Under the pieces are notes generated by a model. The model was given only the letters and a program-made list of their open reading frames with translations, did no database searches and had not been told where the DNA came from. The translations under genes were made by a program, and so were the position numbers. Of a DNA stretch of 64,000 bases, positions 57,947-64,000 are shown in pieces; position 1 is the first letter of the stretch; each line of letters starts with the position of its first letter. This stretch comes from Luteibacter aegosomatissinici (GTDB lineage: Bacteria; Pseudomonadota; Gammaproteobacteria; Xanthomonadales; Rhodanobacteraceae): assembly GCF_023078495.1 (NCBI RefSeq), contig NZ_CP095742.1, positions 1 to 64,000 on the forward strand, in the 5' to 3' direction.

Positions 57947-58090
57947 TCCAACCCTCACGCGCGGAGAACATTTTTCGCACGCGATATTGAACCGATGCGC
58001 GAAGACGGCAACAGCCGCTCGCGCATCGTGTTCATGCCTCTACCATCGACCTCACAGCGCCATTCCCCTCCCCGCATGTGAGGCGCCACG

Positions 58091-59581
58091 ATGAAAAAGG
58101 ATGACCCCTCGCGGCCACGCCGCGACTTCTTGCGACAGAGCCTGGCTGCGATCGGCGGCCTGGGTGTTGCCAGTGCCACGGGCCTGGCGGGCGTGTCGGC
58201 GTTCTTCAGCGATAGCGCCGCCGCGGCGGCCGCGCCGGCCAGCGATGTCATCACGCGCGCCCGCCGTGAGCTGATCCTGTTCCACGGCCAATCCAACGCG
58301 GTAGGCACCGGCGGCAAACCCGCACTGACCCTGGAGGAGATCTACGCCAACGTCACCTTCAACGGTGGCGTGCGCCCCGGCACGGATCCCGCGGCGATGA
58401 CGAGCCTGGCACCGCTCGTCGAATACGACGGTGGCCATGGTACGGGCGGCGAAGTGGGCACGAACGCGTGCGCGGATGGTCTCGTGGAATACACCGCTGC
58501 ATTGAGCGGTGTTCCGTTCGCGGCGCAGTTCAGCCAGTACAGCGCGTTCACCAGCGGCGAAGGCGGCAGGCCGATCGGCTACTTCGCGAGCTTCCTTGCC
58601 GCCGATAACCTCAGTGGTTACCAGGGCTGGAAGAACAGCCAGCTGCGCGTGCAAAACATGGTTGGCCTGATGCGCGCGGAAGCCACGGCCACGGGCGGCA
58701 ACATCGGTTGGCTCGCGACCACCTGGCAACAGGGTGAAGCCGATTCCACCGGGCTTAGCGAAACCCGTAAAACCTACGCCTCCAAACTCAAGGCGCTCGA
58801 AGCCGCGCACTGGACGAAGCTGTGCCAGGTGCTGGTGCCCGAACAGGCGTGGCGCCCGCTGTGGCTGGTGGCGCAGGTGTGCAGCCACAACAGCTACGGC
58901 AGCGGCAGCATGGCGTTCTGCAACCCGTTCATCGCGCTGGCGCAGCGCGATGCCTGCCTCGCCAGCGCGAGCATGCGCATGGTGAACCCGCAGTACCTGT
59001 TCGATTACTTCGACGAATCATCGATCGGCCAACCGATGCTGCACCTGACCAATGAGAGCCACCGCTGGCAAGGCCGCTACTTCGCACGGGCGATCTACCA
59101 GCTCGTACAGGATCGGCAGGCAGGCCTGCCCATGCGTAACCCCGCGCTCGACATGGTCATGGCCATGGTGACAGGACCGCGTACGATCTATGTGGTGTTC
59201 AACGTGCCGGAGGGGGTTCTGACGCTCGATACCTCGTGGGTTGCACCAACGAGGAACTACGGCCTCGATCTGCGCGATGCGAACAACGCGATCGTTCCCG
59301 TGAACGCTGGCGACGACAACCTCATTGCAGTCGTCGAGGTGATCGCAGGCGACATGCTGCGGCTGACCCTCAAGACGGCGCTTCCCGCCAATGTGACAAA
59401 GCTAAGCCTCGGTTGGGGCGATCCCCACGAGCCTGCCTCGATCGCCGGCCGCACGGGTGGCCCGCGCAGCAACATCCGCGATTCGGCAGGCGATACCGAT
59501 GTATACACCGCGAGCGATGGTTCGCAGCGGCCCATGCACAACTACGCCCTGGTGGGCGACGTGGCGCTGATGCGGGCGTAA
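58091..59581 (+). CDS. Tat-exported SGNH-family esterase (sialate O-acetylesterase-like)
   Basis: The 496-residue protein starts with a twin-arginine signal (RPRRDFLRQSLAAIGG, Arg10-Arg11) and an Ala-rich cleavage region, so it is exported folded. The mature part has HGQSNAVG with the catalytic Ser68, WQQGEAD as the block typical of sialate O-acetylesterase-like SGNH enzymes, and the late His in TNESHRWQGRYFA. A C-terminal beta-sandwich-like segment follows (VVFNVPEGVLTLDTSWV onward). It may deacylate a surface or plant polysaccharide; the substrate is unknown. One base separates its stop from the convergent OsmC gene. Confidence 0.8.
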   Translation: MKKDDPSRPRRDFLRQSLAAIGGLGVASATGLAGVSAFFSDSAAAAAAPASDVITRARRELILFHGQSNAVGTGGKPALTLEEIYANVTFNGGVRPGTDPAAMTSLAPLVEYDGGHGTGGEVGTNACADGLVEYTAALSGVPFAAQFSQYSAFTSGEGGRPIGYFASFLAADNLSGYQGWKNSQLRVQNMVGLMRAEATATGGNIGWLATTWQQGEADSTGLSETRKTYASKLKALEAAHWTKLCQVLVPEQAWRPLWLVAQVCSHNSYGSGSMAFCNPFIALAQRDACLASASMRMVNPQYLFDYFDESSIGQPMLHLTNESHRWQGRYFARAIYQLVQDRQAGLPMRNPALDMVMAMVTGPRTIYVVFNVPEGVLTLDTSWVAPTRNYGLDLRDANNAIVPVNAGDDNLIAVVEVIAGDMLRLTLKTALPANVTKLSLGWGDPHEPASIAGRTGGPRSNIRDSAGDTDVYTASDGSQRPMHNYALVGDVALMRA

Positions 59582-59582
59582 C

Positions 59583-60077
59583 TCAGCCCGTCTTGTCGAA
59601 GTCGTCGCAGACCTTGACCATCGCCGGTTCGTGCATCGTGTCGCGCGGCGGTTCATGGGCGTGCCCCGGTGGCGACGACACCCGCTGCGACGAAATGCTG
59701 GCGCCGCCGCTGAGCGTCTTGCCTACCGGGCAGCGCTCGGCGATCTCCATCAGCCGGGCCATCTGGGTGTCATCCAGCGGGCCATCCACATAGATCTGCC
59801 GGTCGAAATGATCGCGGCCATCAGCATCGCGGCTGTGCGCCACGGCGACCTGCACCCGGGCGACCGGCCACGCCTTGCGCCGCGTATACATCTGCATGGT
59901 CATGGCCGTGCAGGCACCTAGGGCGCCACCCAGTAACTCGTAAGGGGTAGGGCCCGTCGCAAGCCCGCCGAGCTCGGCAGGTTCATCGGCGAAGAACGTG
60001 GGACCCTGCGCAGCGATGGCGACCTGGTGGCCCCCTGCGCCCGTGGTCTCGACAAGCACCGGTTTGGAATCGCTCAT
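59583..60077 (-). CDS. OsmC-family peroxidase-like protein
   Basis: The 164-residue protein has the OsmC fold: GGLATGPTPYELLGGALGACTAMTMQMY with Cys56 and the later AERCPVGKTLS with the second Cys near 117. The family reduces organic peroxides, but this subgroup is distinct from Ohr. A C-terminal extension of about 35 residues (SSPPGHAHEPPRDTMHEPAMVKVCDDFDKTG) is unusual. Start at 60077 (MSDSKPVLVET) fits the family; the open frame upstream is unsupported. It is convergent with the esterase gene and divergent from the TolC-like gene. Confidence 0.88.
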   Translation of the reverse strand: MSDSKPVLVETTGAGGHQVAIAAQGPTFFADEPAELGGLATGPTPYELLGGALGACTAMTMQMYTRRKAWPVARVQVAVAHSRDADGRDHFDRQIYVDGPLDDTQMARLMEIAERCPVGKTLSGGASISSQRVSSPPGHAHEPPRDTMHEPAMVKVCDDFDKTG

Positions 60078-60288
60078 GGCTGAAGCCCCATGGGAAAGAC
60101 AACAGGATAACCGTTCACCATGACCGCCACTGTCCGGTTCAGGTTGTCCGCGGACACGGTTCCGTACAGCGGCCGCTCGCGGCGGTGCGATCGAACCTGC
60201 GAAGAAACAGCGAGATAGAACGGCCCGATGGCCGTGGCATGGTAGTTGCTCAACGCCGGGAAGCCTCCGTGCGTTTAGGGAACCGTCC

Positions 60289-61644
60289 ATGCGTAAGAAC
60301 ACCCTCTCGGCCTGCCTTGCCAGCCTGTTGGCCCTCACCGGGGCCCTGCCAGCCGTCGCCAGTGCTGAAGACCTGATGGATATCTACCGCGAGGCGGTGG
60401 CCAACGATCCGGTCCTGCAAAGCGCCGACGCACGGCGGCTGGTGGTGGCCGAGGGCGTACCGCAGGCCCGCGCCGCGCTGCTGCCGCAGCTTTCCGCCGG
60501 CCTGAGCCTGCAGCAGTTCCACCCGGCGTATTCGAACAACACGAACGCCGATGGCACACCGGTCAACGGCGGTGACGGCCACAGCCGCCAGCGCGACCTT
60601 ACCTTGAACCTCGACCAGACCGTGGTCGATCTTTCCAAGTTCGCTCGCGAACGCCAGGCGCAGCAGACCGCCGAAGCGCAGAACGCGACCTACGAAGGTG
60701 AGCTGCAGGATCTGTACGTCCGTTCGACCCAGGCCTATTTCAACGTGCTCGTCGCGCAGGATCAGGTCGAAGTGTTCCAGTCGTATGAGGACGCTTACCA
60801 CCAGTCCTACACGCAGGCACAGACGCTGTTCGACAAAGGCCTGGCACCCGAAGCGGACCTGACCCAGTCGCACGCGTATTACCTATTCATCAAATCCGAG
60901 CGCGTGGATGCAGAGAACGCGCTGAAAGACGCGCGCCGTGCGTTGCAGCAGCTGACGGGCAAGGAGCCCGGAACGCTGAAGACCCTGCGCGATGACCTGC
61001 CGATGGATCGCCCGACACCGGACGATGCGAACGTCTGGGTGAAGCAGGCCGAAGAGCAGAATCCCTCGGTCGTCGCAGCCACCCACCTGGTGAAGGCCGA
61101 CGAACATTCAATCAATGCTGCGCGCAGCGGCCACCTGCCTACGCTGAACCTTGCCGTGGGTTACGACAAGCTTGGCTCGTGGTCCAACGTGAACCGTGGT
61201 GGCGCGGGCTATGGCCCCGGCAGCACCACGATCGGCTTGGTCGTCGCTGTGCCGCTCTTCAGCGGCGGCCTCACCCAATCGCAGGTCCGTCAGGCGATCC
61301 ATCAGCGCGATGCCGACCAGGGCGACCTGGAATCATCGCGCCGCCAGGCCGCACGCGACGCCTACAACTACTTCAACCTGGTGGTCGCTGGCATCAGCCA
61401 GGTCGACGATGCACGCATCGCGGTCGATTCGGCGAAGAAGTCACTCGCCTCGCTGCGCGCCGGTTACGACATCGGCACCCAGAGCCTGACCAACGTGGTG
61501 GTGGCGATCCAGATTCTCGCCGAAGTGCGCACCCAGTACACCTCGCTCCGCCACCAGTTCATCCTCAACAAGCTGCTGCTCAAGCGCAGCGTCGGCGCCG
61601 CCCAGCTAAGCGACGTCGAAGAAATCAACCGCCTCCTCCAATAA
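60289..61644 (+). CDS. TolC-family outer membrane efflux protein
   Basis: The 451-residue protein has a signal peptide (cleavage near VASA-ED) and the TolC layout: two similar halves of long helices and barrel strands, with LMDIYREAVANDPVLQSADARRLVVAEGVPQARAALLPQLS at the start and the second-half repeat ARRDAYNYFNLVVAGISQVDDARIAVDSAKKSLASLRAGYDIGTQSLTNVV shifted against it. It would form the trimeric exit duct of a type I secretion or RND efflux pump. No pump genes are adjacent, so it probably serves several partners. It ends against a REP-like element. Confidence 0.92.
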   Translation: MRKNTLSACLASLLALTGALPAVASAEDLMDIYREAVANDPVLQSADARRLVVAEGVPQARAALLPQLSAGLSLQQFHPAYSNNTNADGTPVNGGDGHSRQRDLTLNLDQTVVDLSKFARERQAQQTAEAQNATYEGELQDLYVRSTQAYFNVLVAQDQVEVFQSYEDAYHQSYTQAQTLFDKGLAPEADLTQSHAYYLFIKSERVDAENALKDARRALQQLTGKEPGTLKTLRDDLPMDRPTPDDANVWVKQAEEQNPSVVAATHLVKADEHSINAARSGHLPTLNLAVGYDKLGSWSNVNRGGAGYGPGSTTIGLVVAVPLFSGGLTQSQVRQAIHQRDADQGDLESSRRQAARDAYNYFNLVVAGISQVDDARIAVDSAKKSLASLRAGYDIGTQSLTNVVVAIQILAEVRTQYTSLRHQFILNKLLLKRSVGAAQLSDVEEINRLLQ

Positions 61645-61648
61645 CCCT

Positions 61649-61689
61649 GTAGGAGCGCGCTCGCGCGCGATCCCCTCACCCCCACCTAC
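61649..61689. repeat. GTAG-type REP-like element, degenerate
   Basis: GTAGGAGCGCGCTCGCGCGC matches the left half of the REP at 15663, while the right half is decayed and only an outer ACCTAC pairs back to the head. It fills the gap between the convergent TolC-like and DUF202 genes. Confidence 0.7.
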
Positions 61690-62072
61690 AAAGAAATCAC
61701 CACCAACTGCCTGGCCACATACCCCACAAGGAAGATCCCAATCACCACCACAAGCCAAGAGAGCGCCCTCTGCGGCCCCGTGCCCGAGTAACTATGGTTG
61801 TCCTCATCGGCAATCTGCCGCTTGTTCCGGTGATATCGCAGCGTAGCCAGCCACGTCATCCACGCCCCGACCAGTATCAAACCCAGCCCTAGCAGTTCCG
61901 TGGCCCGGGTATTTACGTGCAAGGCCGTGTGCGGGCTCGACGCCAACGCAAACGCCAGGAACAGATCGAAGCGTTCCAGCAGAAATCCGAACGCCATCAC
62001 GGCGATTGCCGTGCGCACCCACGCCAGGTAGGTGCGTTCGTTCGCGGCATGGTCCGTAAAATGCGGTATCAC
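61686..62072 (-). CDS. DUF202 (YidH-like) small membrane protein
   Basis: The 128-residue protein has the DUF202 opening NERTYLAWVRTAIAVMAFGFLLERFDLFL and three membrane helices, ending with a LSWLVVVIGIFLVGYVARQLV helix. Function is unknown. I choose the GTG at 62072, which overlaps the upstream LysR stop as GTGA and has GGGGAAG 6 bases before it; the ATG at 62105 would overlap LysR by 37 bases. Coupling to a LysR gene is unusual for this family. Confidence 0.82.
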   Translation of the reverse strand: MIPHFTDHAANERTYLAWVRTAIAVMAFGFLLERFDLFLAFALASSPHTALHVNTRATELLGLGLILVGAWMTWLATLRYHRNKRQIADEDNHSYSGTGPQRALSWLVVVIGIFLVGYVARQLVVISL

Positions 62073-62974
62073 AGCGTCTTCCCCTGCATCAGTTCCACCA
62101 CCCAATCAATAAACACTCGAAGCTTCGCGCTCACGTGCCGGTTAGGCGGGTACGCCACGTGCATCGGCATGGATTCAAACGACCAGTCCGCGAACAGCGG
62201 GACCAGCTCCCCACGCTCGTGGTGTGCCCGTGCCATATAGGTGGGAAGCCAGATCACGCCGAGCCCAGCCACGCCCGCGGCCAGGTAAGCATTCCCGTCA
62301 TCAAAAGCGAACGCGTGTTGGCCTTGCACCTCCACCTGCTCCCCATCACGCTGCATGACATAGGGGTATGTCTTGCCCGAACGTGCCCAGAGGAAGCCGA
62401 CGATGCGGTGGTGGGTGCCTTCGAGGTCGCGTGGATCGATCGGTGTCCCGTGATTCGCCAGGTAGGCTGGCGCGGCATACGCACCCAGCTGAAGGTCGCC
62501 CAGGGAGCGCGCCATCAGCGACTGGTCCAGCAACGTACCGCCGCGCACTACGCAATCCACGTTCTCTCCGATGATGTCGACCACGCGGTCGCTGACACCC
62601 ATATCGATCTGGATATCGGGGTAACGCGCATGGAACGCAGGTAGCGCCGGTACCAGTACCAGTCGCGCGAAGGGGCTGGGCACATCGACGCGAAGCCGGC
62701 CACGCGGCACGGCCGAAGCACTCGAAAGGCTGGTCTCCGCATCATCCAGTTCGGCAAGCAGCCGCACTGCGCGTTCGTAATACACGGCGCCATCGGCGGT
62801 AACGTTCACCTTGCGCGTGGTGCGGTTGAGCAGCTTCACCCGCAGGCGCGTCTCCAGCTGCTGCACCAGCTGGGTCACCGTGGTCTTGCTCATATGCAGG
62901 GTATCGGCGGCCTTGGTGAAGCTTCGCGTCTCCACCACCCGTACGAACGCCTGCATGGCGTCGAAACGATCCAC
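62069..62974 (-). CDS. LysR-family regulator, divergent from ridA-like gene
   Basis: The 301-residue regulator opens MDRFDAMQAFVRVVETRSFTKAADTLHMSKTTVTQLVQQLE, the CrgA-like LysR helix-turn-helix, followed by a substrate-binding domain (GRLRVDVPSPFARLVLVPALPAFHARYPDIQIDMGVSD). It is divergent from a RidA-family gene, with the classic operator-like inverted repeat ACTGTTTG-N7-CAAACAGT between them, and translationally coupled to the DUF202 gene downstream. Confidence 0.92.
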   Translation of the reverse strand: MDRFDAMQAFVRVVETRSFTKAADTLHMSKTTVTQLVQQLETRLRVKLLNRTTRKVNVTADGAVYYERAVRLLAELDDAETSLSSASAVPRGRLRVDVPSPFARLVLVPALPAFHARYPDIQIDMGVSDRVVDIIGENVDCVVRGGTLLDQSLMARSLGDLQLGAYAAPAYLANHGTPIDPRDLEGTHHRIVGFLWARSGKTYPYVMQRDGEQVEVQGQHAFAFDDGNAYLAAGVAGLGVIWLPTYMARAHHERGELVPLFADWSFESMPMHVAYPPNRHVSAKLRVFIDWVVELMQGKTL

Positions 62975-62997
62975 AACTTACCCCCAACCGACGTCGG

Positions 62998-63020
62998 ACT
63001 GTTTGGATTCTACAAACAGT
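62998..63020. promoter_or_regulatory. LysR-type operator ACTGTTTG-N7-CAAACAGT
   Basis: Perfect 8 bp arms with a 7 bp spacer contain the T-N11-A pattern of LysR binding sites. It lies 24 bp upstream of the LysR start and 97 bp upstream of the ridA-like gene, as expected for an autoregulated activator pair. Confidence 0.7.
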
Positions 63021-63116
63021 GATGGGTGCGATTGCTCGTTTATCCCACCCCCTGCGGTGCCTAGATTGGAGCCATCGTTCCCCACGGGCCCAAGCGCCCC
63101 CAGATGGAGTAACCCC

Positions 63117-63509
63117 ATGGCAAAGCGTGATGTCGTTTTCCCCACCGGCCGCCAGGCCCTTTACGAGCGCAACCGGTATTCCCCCGCGGTCCGCTCCGGC
63201 GGCCACCTGTTCGTCAGCGGCCAGGTCGGCAGCCGCGAGGATGGCTCCCCCGAGCCCGACCTCGAAGCCCAGGTGCGCCTGGCCTTCACCAACCTCAACG
63301 GCGTCCTCGCCGCCGCCGGCCTCACCTTTGACGACGTGGTCGACACCACCGTCTTCATCGTCGATCCGGACAAACACTTCGAGCGGATCTGGGCCGTGGT
63401 GCCGGAGTTCTGGGGCGCCGCGCCGCACCCAACGATCACCTGCGTAGGCGTGACGTGGCTCTATGGGTTTCAGTTTGAGATCAAGGTGATCGCTAAGCTT
63501 CGAGACTAA
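63117..63509 (+). CDS. RidA-family protein lacking the deaminase Arg
   Basis: The 130-residue protein has the Rid/YjgF fold: YSPAVRSGGHLFVSGQVG, AQVRLAFTNLNGVLAAAGLTFDDVVDTTVFI and EIKVIAKL. Where RidA has the catalytic Arg (in a PxRT-like motif) this protein reads APHPTITCVGVTWL, so it belongs to Rid subgroups without imine deaminase activity. It is divergent from a LysR gene with an operator between. GGAGT precedes ATG 63117. Function is unknown. Confidence 0.88.
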   Translation: MAKRDVVFPTGRQALYERNRYSPAVRSGGHLFVSGQVGSREDGSPEPDLEAQVRLAFTNLNGVLAAAGLTFDDVVDTTVFIVDPDKHFERIWAVVPEFWGAAPHPTITCVGVTWLYGFQFEIKVIAKLRD

Positions 63510-63603
63510 CCTTGCTGGGCAAATAGCCGCACCCAGCGAGCACGCCGCAAATACTGCGCAGGGTCAAAACTGTTCCGGGGTCATGGGCCTAGCCTTTGCG
63601 CCC

Positions 63604-64000
63604 ATGACTGGTCAAACCTTCACCACAAAATGGGCAAGACGGCTCGCCATGGCGGCCGCGCCCCTGTTCCTCAGCGGCTGCGAGATGGTGGTGATGAACC
63701 CCACGGGGGACATCGCCCGGCAGCAGCGTGATCTCATCCTTGTCGCCACCGGCCTGATGCTGCTCGTGATCGTGCCGGTGATGACCCTGATCGTGGTGTT
63801 CGCCCTGCGCTACCGCAAGGGGAAGAATCCACAGGCTTACGACCCCTCGTTCACGCACTCCACGCGCATTGAGCTGGCCGTGTGGAGCATCCCGCTCATC
63901 ATCATCGGCATCCTCGGTGTGATCACCTGGGTCACCACGCACAAGTTGGATCCGTTCCGCCCGCTTGATCGCATCGCCGAGGGCCGGCCCATCCCTGCAG
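63604..64000 (+). CDS. cyoA: Cytochrome bo3 ubiquinol oxidase subunit II (partial)
   Basis: The window ends inside this gene after 132 codons. The start MTGQTFTTKWARRLAMAAAPLFLSGCEM is a lipoprotein signal with lipobox FLSG-C, as in CyoA. Next comes NPTGDIARQQRDLILVATGLMLLVIVPVMTLIVVFALRYRKGK (first membrane helix), then YDPSFTHSTRIELAVWSIPLIIIGILGVITWVTTHKLDPFRPL (second helix). CyoA is the copper-less subunit II of the proton-pumping bo3 oxidase, and cyoB-D should follow outside the window. The upstream 94 bp hold no clear feature. Confidence 0.93.
   Translation, partial: MTGQTFTTKWARRLAMAAAPLFLSGCEMVVMNPTGDIARQQRDLILVATGLMLLVIVPVMTLIVVFALRYRKGKNPQAYDPSFTHSTRIELAVWSIPLIIIGILGVITWVTTHKLDPFRPLDRIAEGRPIPA

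Overview
The window starts exactly at a dnaA start codon and runs dnaA-dnaN-recF-gyrB, so it is probably the origin end of a circular chromosome. High-GC codon use, the TPR-tonB-exbB-exbD-exbD-pdxJ block, GTAG-type REP palindromes and the CrbS/CrbR-Acs cluster fit a gammaproteobacterium of the Xanthomonadales, most like Rhodanobacteraceae (Luteibacter/Dyella type). This placement rests on gene content and order, not on a search.

Layout. 1-6.4 kb: replication genes, with DnaA boxes between dnaA and dnaN. 6.6-10.5 kb: TPR protein, TonB, ExbB and two ExbD proteins, closed by a terminator. 10.6-12.1 kb: pdxJ and a phosphopantetheinyl transferase on the minus strand. 12.2-21.6 kb: an acetate-use module with the transporter-fused sensor kinase CrbS, its regulator CrbR translationally coupled behind acetyl-CoA synthetase, and a divergent DcaP-like porin plus MHS-family transporter. 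21.7-27.1 kb: a 1778-residue autotransporter adhesin with a perfect CRP/Clp-type site upstream.

27.4-49.5 kb is accessory DNA framed by three alleles of the same gene end: an intact radical SAM gene (27435-28517), a roughly 100 bp 3' remnant (about 43476-43578) and an 840 bp truncated pseudogene copy (48644-49483). Segment A (28.5-43.4 kb) is packed with small redox, detoxification and transport genes (Ohr, DsbA/FrnE-like, OYE, SDRs, epoxide-hydrolase-like enzymes, VOC, tautomerase, DUF3237, two MFS pumps) and two regulators (CGNR, LysR). Its promoters carry two recurring sequence motifs that appear to divide the genes between two regulons. Segment B (43.6-48.6 kb) carries a three-gene ABC-3C type conflict system (nuclease-like effector, middle component, DUF3732 ATPase) and a DUF2971 gene. 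No integrase or transposase is visible.

49.6-52.4 kb: a fluoride-resistance locus with two fluoride riboswitches, one before crcB and one before a CLC-type channel followed by two DUF190 genes. 52.4-64 kb: mixed chromosomal genes (acyltransferase, LysR/oxidoreductase pair, glycine-rich lipoprotein, SDR, Tat-exported SGNH esterase, OsmC, TolC-like protein, DUF202, LysR/RidA pair), ending inside cyoA of a cytochrome bo3 oxidase operon. I saw no rRNA, tRNA or CRISPR array.
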